Source: Zanthoxylum bungeanum
Lineage: Eukaryota > Streptophyta > Magnoliopsida > Sapindales > Rutaceae
Direction: 5' to 3'
Length of the DNA stretch: 64,000 bases
NCBI GenBank assembly: GCA_019454045.1
Contig: SKCR01036784.1
Span: 124,001 to 188,000, forward strand
Made by a program: the position numbers and the translations under genes
The notes under the pieces: generated by a model
What the model was told of the DNA's origin: nothing
Database searches by the model: none
Seen by the model: only the letters and a program-made list of their open reading frames with translations
Shown: positions 22,130 to 33,467 of the stretch, piece after piece
Layout: the number at the start of each line of letters is the position of its first letter
How positions within the stretch are numbered: position 1 is the stretch's first letter

Positions 22130-22385
22130 ATTGAGTGATGGCGTTGAAGTGGCTTTATGCGAGAGTGGGTGATGGCTGAAGTGGTTTTATGCGTGAGTGG
22201 GTGATGGCGTTAGTGGGTGATGGCGTGAGTGGGTGATGGCTGAAGTGGCTTTATGCGTGAGAGGGTGGTGGCTGAAGTGGCTTTATGCGTGAGTGGGTGA
22301 TGGCGTTAGTGGGTGATGGCGTTAGTGGGTGATGGCTGGAAGGGCAACTAGTGTGAGAGGGTGATGGCTGAAGGGCAATTGGCGT
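22130..22385. repeat. G-rich minisatellite in E
   Basis: Built from GTGGGTGATGGC modules joined by GTTA, TGAAGTGGCTTTATGCGTGA or TGAAGGGCAA linkers, at least eight modules. Strongly strand-asymmetric (G-rich on plus). Confidence 0.8.
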
Positions 22386-23090
22386 GAGTGATTTTTAGGG
22401 TATTTGGTTGCGTGAGGATAGAAGGATCCGAGAGCAAATGGGCGATTGTGTGCTTTGGTTTTTGGGTTGTTTTATTTGTGTGTTTTTTTTGTGAGAATGA
22501 GCCAGGTTTATTTTGTGTGGTGAAAGGTTCTTTTTATAGGCAAAGGGTTGGGGTTTACCTTGTTTGAATTGGAAAGGATTTGTGCATTAATGGGAGATAT
22601 TTTTAATTAGTATTTGATAAGGAAAAATCTTTTAATTAGGGAGGTGATTTTATTTTATTTGATTTGTTCTCTTTTGATTAGGGATATGATTTGATTTGTA
22701 TCTTTTAATTAGGGAATGTAATTTAAGTGAATTAGGAAAGCTTTTGATGGGATTTTATTTGACTTTATTTAATTTTGGTATGTGATTTATTTAATTTGGG
22801 AAGGTGATTTGGTTTGATTTCAACATGTGTTTAATGTGTGGATTTTTTATTTAGGAAGGTGTATTGTTCGTGTGGCTTATGGTGATTTTGGTGGGCTTGG
22901 TTTGTGACTTGCGGGGGTTTGGGCTAAGAATGTGTTTTAAAATGGAGGTCCAACAAGCGAACCCGCAGCTACTCCAACGAATTAAATCCAACAATATGTC
23001 AATTCTTGACTCTTCCCTTCCGAGGTATTGTCTACATACGAGACTCATCATCGGGACTTATATGCAAAAAAATGCAGTGCCTACATGAAG

Positions 23091-26000
23091 ACTCATCGTA
23101 ATGATAACTTTAGTGCTCAATCTGTTATGCTTACCGCAATGACTCCTCAATTTCGTCATCAGAACAAAGTATTGGATCCTTATAGTATGATGTTGAAATT
23201 GAAGGATCTTCACAGATCTATCCTTAGATCTCAGAAATACGAATTACAAAAGAAGCTCTTTCGCTCGCGTATGTCAGATGGTACATCTGTCGAGCACTAG
23301 GTGTCGCAGATGATTGCTGACATCGAACCGCTAGGTTAGCTGGGCATTACCTACGAGGCCGAGACTTCCGTAGATTTGATCTTACAGTCTCTGCCCGAAT
23401 GCTGGGGCGGGTTCATCATTAACCAAGAGAAAACTCTTGGAGAGTTAATGGCTATGCTCAATGAGGCAGAGCCAGAGCTTCCAAAAGGGCAAGAAGTGCA
23501 AGACGCATCTTACTTCGACATCCCAGAAGGCCAAGGTTTGGTCAAAGGCTTCTAAGGGTGTAAAGAAAAAGGGCAAAGGCAAAATCGTCACAGTCTTCTG
23601 GGAAGACAAATGACATATCACAAGATGTCTGCCTAAACTGTGGCAAACGGGGTCACTGGAAGCGTGACAGCCGTATGGACAAGGCATGCATGAAGGAAGT
23701 GAAGGCGGGCAAGACTCCGACTTCATGAATGTTTGTTATAAACATGTCCACTACTGGTTTTAAAATTGGATTTTTAATACTGGATGTGGTACATACATAT
23801 GTACTGATGTGCGGGATCTGCTGATTAGCAAGAGACTGGCTTCAGATGAGATCGACCTGTGAGTCAGAAACGGGACGAGAGTCGCTATTTTGGATATGGG
23901 AACCTAAGTTTTGGAACTGCATTTTGGGCATGTACTTAAATTAGGAAAGTGTTATGATGTACCTAGTTTGACTAGGAACACTATCTCTATATCTAGTTTA
24001 ACTCGTTGCGGGTATACCTTTATGTTTCAGAACACTAGGTGTTTTGTTTATAAAGATGATATTGAGATATACATTTTAGATGTGAATAACAATATTTATA
24101 TTTTGAATATAAACAAATCTCAAACATATTATATGACAAACAAAAGGCTCAAACTGAATAAATCAGATGGGACTTATTTGTTGCATTATTGTCTGGGACA
24201 CATTAACGAGCTCGTATATCCACACTTTTGAAGAGTGGATACTTGGACAGATTTGATCCTAATTCAAATAACGTCTGCGAATATAATTTATGAGGCAAAG
24301 TGCCTAAAACGCCTTTTTAGCTGTAAAGGGTGTACGTGCCACCGAGCTGTTAGCCCTCGTCATGGTGACGTATGTGGGCCCATATCTAGCTGGGCTAGAG
24401 GTGGATTTGAATACTTCGTAACCTTTACGGATGTTGCATCGCCTTATAGTTATGTGTATCTTATGAAACACAAATCAGAAACTTTTGATAAATTCAAAGA
24501 GTTTCGACACGAAGTAGAAAAACAGAACAGTAAAAGTATTAATACAATTGTGGTTAAATCGTGGTGGAAAAATACTTAAGCAATAAGTTTCTTGATTACT
24601 TGAAATAGTATAGTATTCTTTCACAATCGACTCCTCCCGGAACACCTCAATTGAGTGGTGTGTCCGAAAGAAGAAACCAGACTTTGTTGGACATGGTTAG
24701 GTTAATGATGAGTCGCACTGAGCTACCAATTTCCTTCACGGGATACGCATTGAACAGTGCAATACTTATTTTGAATAAGGTTCCGTTAAAGTCTGTTGGA
24801 CAGACTCCATATGAAATATGGACAGGAAAGAAACCAAGTTTCTCATTCCTGAAGATTTGGGAATGCTGGGCATATGTTTGGATGGTACCAAACTAGAATC
24901 CAAATCGGATAAGTGCCTATTTGTAATTGGTTATCCTAGGGAAACAAATTCCACAACTCACAAGAGAACAAAGATATTTATTGCTCTCCATGCGGTTTTC
25001 CTTGAAAAGGAATTCCTATATGCAGTGGTAAGTGAGAGGAAAGTAGAACTCGATGAAAATCGGAGTGATATTATTCCTGGCACGGATCCCCTCACGGAAC
25101 ACGAACAGTTCATCAGGGATGAGACTGTTCCACAATCTTCTAATACACAAGAACCGCGTAGGTCGGAGAGAGTCAGAAAACAACCTAAAAGGTATGGGTT
25201 TTTGATCTCACCTCATGTAGATATCAATCTTATTGAGGATACTGAACCGGCTATGTATGAGGAAGAGATACAAGGTATCGACTCCGCTTTATGGCAAAGT
25301 TCCATGAAGTCCGAAATGGATTCCATGTATATCAACCAAGTTTGGATACTGGATTGATGTACCAAAAGGCATTGTGCCTATTGGTACCACATAAGTCTTC
25401 AAGGAAAACAAGCATGGATGGCAACATACAAACGTACAAAGCTAGGCTTGTAGCGAAAGGGTATCGTCATTAACATGGTGTCGATTACGACGACACCTTT
25501 TACCCGTTGCCATGATTAAATCCATTCGGATAATGCTTGCAAAGATTGCATATTTCATTTATGAAATATGGAAGCTAAACGTCAAAAACTGCTTTCCTTA
25601 ATGGAAATCTTTGGAGGATGTTTACAACATCCTGACAGTTTTGTCGTGCTGAAACATGCAAACAAGGTTTGCAAGTTAAATCGATCCAGTTATGGATTGA
25701 AACAAGCATTGTGTTCTTGGAACCAACGTTTTGATGAGATCATAATGGTATATGGTTTCATTCAAAACGAAGATGATTCTTGTGTATACAAGAAGGTTAG
25801 TGGGAGCGCATTGACATTAGATGTCCTATACATTGATGATGTATTATTTCTTGGAAATAACATTCCCATGTTAACAATCGGTGAAAGCTTGGCTTTCATT
25901 AAAATTCTCCATGGAATACTTGGGAGAGGCAACCTTTATTCTAGGAATAAGGATCTACTGGGATAGATCTAAAGTTGTTGGCACACTCCGAGAACTCATA

Positions 26001-26627
26001 CATTGAAAGACATGTACGCGACCTGGTGTCTCATATGCTTTGAGCATATGGAGTCACAATCAGGCCGATCCAGGTGATGGTCACTGGATTGATGTTAAGA
26101 ACATCCTTAAGTATCTTAGACGAACTAAAGATGCTTTCTTAAGTTATGGAGAATGAGAACTTGAGATGACTAGGTTCACCGTTGCAAGTTTCCAAACCGG
26201 TAAAGGCGACTTTGAGTCGCAATAAGGGTACATAATTTTATTTGAACAACGGAACAGTGAGCTGGAAATCTTCCAAGCAAGATACTGTTGCCGATTCAAC
26301 AAAAGCAGATTATATTGATGCAATTGAGGCAGCAGAAGAAGCATTTTGGATCTATAAAATTCCTAATTAGATTAGGAAGTAGTTCTGTTAGCAGCTGAGC
26401 TGGGCTACATCGCAGGCTAAAGAATTACGGTCACATCAACGATCCAAGTATGTACTTCGACGGTTTTATCTGATTCGTGAGATCATACATCGTGGCGATG
26501 TGATGATCGAATAAATCGCATCAGATGATAACCTTGTAAATCCGCTGGCGAAAGCGATATCTCAGCATAAGTATGAGCGACCCATACATAGTTCAAGTGT
26601 CGGACACTTGAGTGATTGGCTATAGGC
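23091..26627 (+). pseudogene. Gag-pol of C, 3' part after insertion E
   Basis: Resumes gag at the point where 11191 left off, then runs in Copia order. Gag core (VMLTAMTPQFRHQNK), a zinc-knuckle region near 23630 with a CLNCGKRGHWKRD-like word, an eroded protease, integrase near 24360-24900 (CGPIS..., VSERRNQTLLDMV, YEIWTGKK), the linker and reverse transcriptase near 25290-25990 (SSYGLKQ, YIDDV in place of YVDD), then RNase H scraps to about 26627. Frames change at least eight times and many stops are present. Ends at the polypurine tract AAGTGGGAGAT before the 3' LTR at 26640. Confidence 0.85.
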
Positions 26628-26639
26628 CAAGTGGGAGAT

Positions 26640-27243
26640 TGTTGGACAATTATGACCCATAACATCACTATTTTGTAAGAGACATGGTGTTCTTGTACAA
26701 AATTAACTATGTCAAAGGAAATTGCTCTTTTATCATTTTGTAATTAGATTACTTGGATATATAAATGATAAAAGTCCATATGATTAATACCAGATTAATA
26801 AGATATGAGACAATATTAATCCACGAAATGTTTAATCATTAAATATCCCTAGTCGTAGTACCATCGAGACTGGACATCGATAATGCGAAATAGGCTAGTA
26901 TTGCACTTGTGCGTATTATGGAAGCTTAACGGCATAATTCTCATATATTTAAGTATTGGATACTTATGCAAGTGTGATAGGAGGTTCTGTTTACCGATGG
27001 TACGGAAATAGTTTCGCTCTGGATAGACCCCTCAGAATCCCATTGGTAGTATGACTATGTGTCTATGAGAATCCGAATCAAGGTAGATGTATTTGTTCTT
27101 AACCTGAGACTTGCATCGCTAATACTTGCGACAATCAATATACTTTGGTTTTGGTCGTCTGGGGCTTTAACAGGTTCCGTGTACGCCTCTTCTGGGTATA
27201 CTAAGAATCGTAGTGTATTGGGTGTGATGTCAAGATGGAACTA
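26640..27243 (+). repeat. 3' LTR of C, left part
   Basis: TGTTGGACAATTATGACCC... as in the 5' LTR, interrupted by gypsy H right after ...AAGATGG-AACTA. The right part is at 35572-36937. Confidence 0.92.
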
Positions 27244-29339
27244 TGATGAGCGGAAAATATATCTATAATTACCGCCCCTTTAACTTAATATTTTGTTTAG
27301 TTTCTCGGGTTTGATGAACATTTTGATATGTTTTAGTTTATTTTGCAGATAAAATAATATCGGGTCTCAATGAAATCATTTAGGATGAAATATGGGTCAA
27401 ATAAGGGCAATTATTGGACTTGATATATTAATTTTGGAGATTGGAAACCTGAAAGGGCGTTTTGACGAAGTGCAGTTTTGGGAATTCCAGTTTTGCGCAT
27501 CTGTCGTATTTTGGGCATAACGTTTTACTCAGATATCAGATTGAGCTGATTCAAGTGCCAGCTTAAAGAAGACTCAAAGATCTACAAATTTCAAAGAGAA
27601 AATATTTTCGAATTCTGATCATGACCGAAATTGATGAACCATCCAGAAGTGTGTGATGTGTAATTATTAAAGTCATTATCAATCATTTTCAAAGCAAAAT
27701 ATAAATTAATAAATAATTAATAAAAATTATCAAATCAACACTAAACAAGATAAGCAATTAGTGGAGCAATTATGGATTTGGTGGAGTAATTAGTGGAGAA
27801 ATTAATAATGGATTTGGTGAAGAATTTGATGGATGATTTGATATAGGCAAAATTTTGCCTATAAATACCAAGCCATTTCATTTGTAAAATTCATACTTTC
27901 TTCTTTGAAATTCCTAATGAATAAATAAGAAGATTGTATCTTGTTTGTTTATTTACAGCTTCAGTAATTAATTTCCGCTTTCGCACTTTCTTTTCTTACT
28001 TTTCAGTTTTTACTTTCCGCAATTTACTTTTACGCACAAACCTTTTCTTTCTTTATTTTTGCAGTTTTTATTTTTCAAGCAATGAGGAGGTAACTCCCCT
28101 TTGCTGTGGTAAAAGGTAAAGCTTTTATTATTGCTATCTAGATTAATCTCCCTTAAATATAAAATATAAACTATTTAAAATCTGACTTAATGATGATACC
28201 GTACGCTATATGGCCGGTTGGAAATTAATTATAAATTTGTTTTAACCTGACTAAGTATGGATACCGCCTGGTTGGTCGGTTGGGAATTAATTATTAATTT
28301 GACTTAATCATGATATCGCCTATATGGCTGGTTGGTAATTATCACGCAAAGTTAATATATTATATTAAGGGAGATATCTAAAATAGTAGTAATAAAATTT
28401 GATCCTCTAACCCCAACATTTTCTTTTATTGTACTTTTACTTTATTTAATTTCGGTAATTTACTTTTCAGCAATTTACTTTCAGTAATTTACTTTTATTT
28501 TTTTTTACTTTTTACTTTTTACTTTTTTTTACTTTTCAGCAATTTACTTTTCAGTATTTAATTTTCAGAATTTACTTTATGTCTTTTATTTAAATTTTTA
28601 CTACCCGTAAATATGTGTCGTAACTAAGCCAGTTATCTGGGGTTGTGATGAAATCCAATATCACCGGTTTATAAGGGGTTAAATTATAGTTTGGGTAATA
28701 AAGGTTTATTTATTGAGTCTTAATCTTAATGCTTTTTATTAACTGGCCATTAATAAAATTGAACTGGTAAACTTAAAATGAACTAGACATAGAGATTTTA
28801 AGTTTAAGACCTTAGACTCAATAGCCCACGATCTTCCTTGAGGATAGATATCCCTTTAATAGATTTCCTTACAGGATAGGAATATACCTGTCGGGCGGGG
28901 TAGCCATAATTGGAACTTAATCTTAATGAATCCAGGTAATTTGGTTGACATAGACATATGGTTCAATTGGGTTATACTGGATATTTGTAGTTGAACATCG
29001 GAAGAGGCTTTTACATAATTTAGTGTTCCAGGTTAATAAATCAATATTTTATCCAACTATAAGATAACCACTTCATCTTTAAAATGATATTGGAAGAAAT
29101 CACAACCCTAGATAGTTTTTAATAGTGAACTTTCTTAAACCTACTTTCGAACAATTTTATTTACTTATTTTTTAGAATCGTCAGCTTTTCAAATCTATCA
29201 AACAACCTGTTAGATACTAGTAATCATTTGACCTCATAAAATTAATAGCTTAGGTATTAAGTCCTCGTGGTATCGATACTTTTTATACTACTTGAACGAT
29301 ACGTGCGCTTGTGTTATACGCGTGTGTTTACGCCGGTCG
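27244..29339 (+). repeat. 5' LTR of gypsy H
   Basis: Starts TGATGAGCGGAAAATATA. Contains the palindrome/TATA unit (27842-27867), three ~65-bp tandem units around 28185-28350 on the theme ATACCGCC...GGTTGGTAATTAATTA, and a TTTACTTTTCAGCAA-rich low-complexity tract (28430-28580). The second LTR copy is nearly identical, differing by scattered changes. Confidence 0.92.
27842..27867 (+). promoter_or_regulatory. TATA box fused to a 22-bp perfect palindrome in LTR of H
   Basis: TATAAATA (27860-27867) overlaps the right arm of a perfect palindrome at 27842-27863 with half-site TATAGGCAAAA. The arrangement is intact in the second LTR (34069-34090). TATA spacing to the LTR middle fits a Pol II core promoter. 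The palindrome could be a protein-binding site. Confidence 0.6.
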
Positions 29340-29345
29340 AGTTTT

Positions 29346-29364
29346 TGGCGCCGTTGCCGGGGAC
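29346..29364 (+). promoter_or_regulatory. Primer-binding site of gypsy H (tRNA-Asp type)
   Basis: TGGCGCCGTTGCCGGGGAC six bases after the LTR end. This is the hallmark PBS of Athila/Tat-type plant gypsy elements. Confidence 0.85.
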
Positions 29365-29579
29365 TTATTTATCTTTTACTATTAGTTTAGGGGTTAGATA
29401 CCTTTACTTGTATCTAATTTCTTTTTACTTATTGTTTTGTTTTCTTGTGTTTTTCAGGTTTTCAGAAACTTCATGAGACGAACCAGAAGTTTTGAACTAC
29501 GACCGCTTGACCCATAAATTGAAAGAACCATCAGACAGTTGAGAAGGGAAAGGTGAGAAAGCCAAGAAGCTTTAGTCAA

Positions 29580-31058
29580 CATGGAACCTGAACCTTTGGA
29601 GGTTGCACCACCAATTCCCATTCGAGATAGAACCATTCCGGTGGTTGACAGACTCATTTCTTGCATTGTATTTCCTCCTTACCAGCAAATGCAGGTGACA
29701 TCAAAACATGCATCCAGATGATTCAGCAGTCAGTTCAGTTTGGGGGGAATGCAACTGAAGATCCTAATGCCCACATTAGCAACTTCCTGGAAGTTTGCGG
29801 CAGTTTCAATTACAACCGAGAAGCTGAAGAAGCAATGAGACTGCGTGTTTTTCCATACTCCTTGAAGGACAGAGCTAAAGCTTGGCTACATTCACTACCA
29901 GCAGGTTCTATCACAACTTGGAACACTTTAGCCACCAAATTTCTTGCAAAGTACTTTCCACCAGCCAGAACCAGAAAACTGAGGAATGACATCACATCCT
30001 TTGTACAACAAGATTCAGAATCCCTCTACGAAGCTTGGGAAAGGTACAAAGATTTACTCTGGAAATGTCCTCACCATGATATTCCAAAATGGCTTCAAGT
30101 CCAAACATTCTATAATGGACTTTCTGGAATAATGAGAACCACAATCGATGCTGCTGCTGGAGGAGCTTTAATGGAAAAAGGAGAAGATCAAGCCTGGGAA
30201 CTAATCGAAGAAATGGCCAACAACAATTCCTTGTGGCCAACAGAAATGAGCATGATCCAAAGAATTACAGGAATTTATGAAAGTGGAGCCAATACAGCAG
30301 TCAACACCAAGCTAGATCAGATATGCAAATTCATGGAAACTCTTACCATTGGATCCACAAGTTCACCATATGGAGGAACACCAGAGTCGAACCAACTTGA
30401 AGAAACGGTGAATTTTGTCAACAATTTCAACAGGCATGGGAACAATCCATATTCCAACACCTACAACCCAGGGTGGAGGAATCATCCTAATTTTTCATGG
30501 AGCAAAAATTCAGGCCAACAGCGGAACTATCCACCACCTGGATTCCAGCAACAGAACAAAGGCCAGGAGCAGGAAAATGAACCAGGAATAGCAGAAGTGC
30601 TGGCTCAGTTAAAAAAGTACGATGCTATCTTTCAGAGCCAATCAACTTCCATCAAAGCACTAGAGAATCAAATCGGACAACTGGCCAATGCTCAGAGTTA
30701 CAGACCACCAGGTAATCTTCCCAGCAACACAGAACCCAATCCAAGGAACCGAGGGAAGGAGCAATGTCAAGCCATTACTTTGAAAACCGGTACTGAAATC
30801 AACAAAGATGTTGGAATCAAGATGTCCCAAGAAGAAGTTCCAAAAGAAGCTGAACAACAGATGGAGGAAAAAGAGGCAAAGGAAAAAGAAGCAAAAGAAA
30901 AAGAACAGATCACTCTACCTCCACTTTTCCTCAGCGTCTTCAGAAAAACAAACTGGACAAGCAGTTTGCTCGATTCCTGGAGGTTTTCAAAAAGCTGCAC
31001 ATCAACATCCCATTTTCAGAAGCCTTGGAAGAAATGCCCAGTTATGTCAAATTCATGA
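29580..31058 (+). pseudogene. Gag of gypsy H
   Basis: Structural polyprotein of an Athila-like element. An upstream part in another frame (MEPEPLEVAPP... from 29581) precedes the long frame 29661-31058. The latter carries the plant gypsy gag core: FGGNATEDPNAHISNFLEVC, LRVFPYSLKDRAKAWLHSLP, FLAKYFPPARTRKLRNDI, then a Gln/Asn-rich spacer and an EKEAKEKE charged repeat near 30860-30900. A one-base loss near 30930 throws the end out of frame; the correct continuation (FLEVFKKLHINIPFSEAL) is in the frame of the downstream protease. A second shift lies near 29690. Otherwise it is long and clean, so H is fairly young. Confidence 0.88.
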
Positions 31059-33033
31059 AAGACATTCTTTCACGAAAACGGAGATTGGGAGACTACGAAA
31101 CAGTAGCATTAACGGAAGAATGCAGCGTAATTATTCAGAGGAAACTTCCCCCGAAGTTGAAAGATCCTGGCAGTTTCACAGTTCCCTGCACCATTGGAGA
31201 ACTTTACATCGGTAAGGCTTTATGTGATTTAGGAGCTAGTGTTAACTTGATGCCTTTTTCTATTTACAGGAAACTGCAGATTGGAGAAGCAATGCCTACC
31301 TTAGTTTCATTGCAACTTGCTGACCGAACACTTGCATTTCCAAGAGGTGTTGTTGAAGATGTGCTGGTGAAAGTAGACAAACTAATTCTCCCAGCAGATT
31401 TCATCATCCTTGACATGGAAGAAGACAAAGAAATTCATATCATTCTTGGGAGACCATTCTTGGCTACAGGTAAAACTGTGATTGATGTGAAAAAATGAGA
31501 GAACTGACCATGAAAGTGCAGGACCAAGAAGTGACCTTTAATGTTTTCAAAGCCATGAAATTCCCGAGTGATGAAAAGGAAGAAGAATGCTTCAGAGTTG
31601 ATGTTGTTGAAGTATCATTCAAAATACTGAGCCAAATCCCACAGATACACTGAAGCTTGTATCACCAACATGACTGACATCGAGCTAGATGCTGAAATCC
31701 TGGAATGTATGAACTACCTTGACAAACCATTCCGATTCAAAGCAACACCACCAGTTGAAAGTTTGGAACTGCCAAAGAAAGATCGAATCAAGCCTTCGAT
31801 TGAAGAACCACCACAGCTAGAGCTGAAGTTACTTCCGAGCCATCTCAGGTATGCATTTCTTGGAAACTCTTCTGAATTACCTGTTATTATTTATTCTTCA
31901 CTAACATTGGAGCAGGAAGAAAAGTTGTTGAGAGTGTTACGATAGCACAAAAAAGCCATTGGCTGGACTATAGCAGACATTCGAGGCATTAGTCCATCAT
32001 TTTGCATGCACAAGATCCTGATGAACGATGAGTACAAACCCACAGTAGAGCATCAACGGAGACTCAATCCAATCATGAAGGAAGTTGTGAAGAAAGAAAT
32101 CATCAAATGGTTAGATGCTGGCATCATTTACCCCATCTCAGACAGTAGTTGGGTGAGTCCCATGCAGTGTGTGCCGAAGAAAGGAGGAATTAATGTAGTC
32201 ACTAATGAAAAGAATGAGCTAATCCCAACAAGAACAGTAACTGGATGGAGAGTATGCATGGACTACAGGAAACTGAACAAAGCCACGAGAAATGACCATT
32301 TTCCGCTACCATTCATTGACCAGATGTTAGAGAGACTGGCAGGACATGAGTTCTATTGCTTTCTGGACGGATATTCAGGGTACAATCAGATTGCCATCGC
32401 ACCAGAAGACCAGGAGTAAACTACATTTACATGTCCCTATGGTACTTTTGCTTTCCGCAGGATGCCATTTGGATTATGTAATGCCCCAGCCACATTTCAG
32501 CGTTGCATGATGGCCATCTTCTCAGACATGCTGGAGCAGAGTATGGAGGTTTTCATGGATGACTTTTCTGTATTTGGAGATTCTTTTGATCATTTTTTGC
32601 AAAATTTGGAACAGATGTTACAAAGGTGCGAAGATACAAACCTGGTACTCAACTGGGAGAAATGCCACTTCATGGTGCAAGAAGGCATTGTTCTTGGACA
32701 CCGGATCTCACAAAAAGGGATTGAGGTAGACAAAGCAAAGATAGAGACAATTAAAAAACTACCTCCACCATCATCAGTTAAAGGTATTCGAAGTTTTCTT
32801 AGACATGCAGGTTTTTACAGGAAATTTATCAAAGACTTTTCCAAAATTGCAAAACCTCTTTGCAATCTTCTGGAGAAGGATGTGCCTTTCAACTTCACCA
32901 AAGAATGCCAGGAATCTTTTGAAATCTTAAAACAGAAGCTGGTATCCGCCCCCATCATTGTAGCACCAGACTGGACCCTTCCATTTGAAGTGATGTGCGA
33001 TGCTAGTGATTTTGCTGTAGGTGCAGTTTTGGG
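31010..33033 (+). pseudogene. Protease-reverse transcriptase of gypsy H, truncated in RNase H
   Basis: One frame with few stops (31498, near 31653, near 31945, 32417-32419). Protease: ALCDLGASVNLMPFSIYRKL with the catalytic D-x-GA near 31228, and ILGRPFLATG at its end. Reverse transcriptase: linker YKPTVEHQRRLNP, WVSPMQCVPKKGG, RVCMDYRKLN, FCFLDGYSGYNQI-type block (here YCFLDGYSGYNQI), MPFGLCNAPATFQRCM, catalytic FMDD at 32552-32563, VLGHRIS. RNase H begins with EVMCDASDFAVGAVLG and is cut at the join to repeated C-LTR sequence at 33033. Integrase is missing. Confidence 0.92.
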
Positions 33034-33467
33034 ACAATATTAATCCACGAAATGTTTAATCATTCAATATCCCTAGTCGTAGTACCATCGAGACTGGACA
33101 TCGATAATGCGAAATAGGCTAGTATTGCACTTGTGCGTATTATGGAAGCTTAACGGCATAGTTCTCATATATTTAAGTATTGGATACTTATGCAAGTGTG
33201 ATAGGAGGTTCTGTTTACCGATGGTACGGAAACAGCTTCGCTCTGGATAGACCCCTCAGAATCCCATTGGTAGTATGACTATGTGTCTATGAGAATCCGA
33301 ATCAGGGTAGGTGTATTTGGTCTTAACCTGAGACTTGCATCGCTAATACTTGCGACAATCAATATACTTTGGTTTTGGTTGTCTGGGGCTTTAACAGGTT
33401 CCGTGTACGCCTCTTCTGGGTATACTAAGAATCGTAGTATATTGGGTGTGATGTCAAGATGGAACTA
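33033..33467 (+). repeat. Duplicated 435-bp segment of C's 3' LTR
   Basis: Matches 26809-27243 base for base in length and nearly in sequence, including the family-untypical words TACCATCGAGACTGG and AACTA at its right end. The left join is at the shared word GACAA. It separates H's internal region from the second H LTR. Confidence 0.9.

Larger units (their letters stand above)
11192..23085. mobile_element. Unclassified TG...CA element E in the gag of C, split by D
   Basis: Starts TGTAGGACACAG and ends GTGCCTACA. Flanked by GGAAG (11187-11191) and TGAAG (23086-23090), a 5-bp duplication with one change. The undisturbed gag of B near 40363 and of D near 15975 reads straight through this point, so they serve as empty sites. 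E's own sequence is 11192-11436 plus 21244-23085, about 2.1 kb. No retroviral gene and no repeated LTR could be recognised. It may be a non-autonomous LTR derivative or another class. Confidence 0.7.
21244..23085. mobile_element. Element E, right part
   Basis: Holds, left to right: an AT-rich tandem repeat (21418-21535); a GC-richer block with two short overlapping plus frames (21540-21748) that match nothing I know; a G-rich minisatellite (22130-22385); a T-rich stretch with repeated words on the theme TTTAATTAGGGA (22590-22740); and the terminal ~200 bp ending CCTACA. Confidence 0.6.

Noticed and set aside
11192..23085. E as a DNA transposon with inverted ends TGTAGG/CCTACA
   Set aside because: The inverted match is only 6-7 bp and the 5-bp duplication fits LTR-type integration at least as well; left unclassified.
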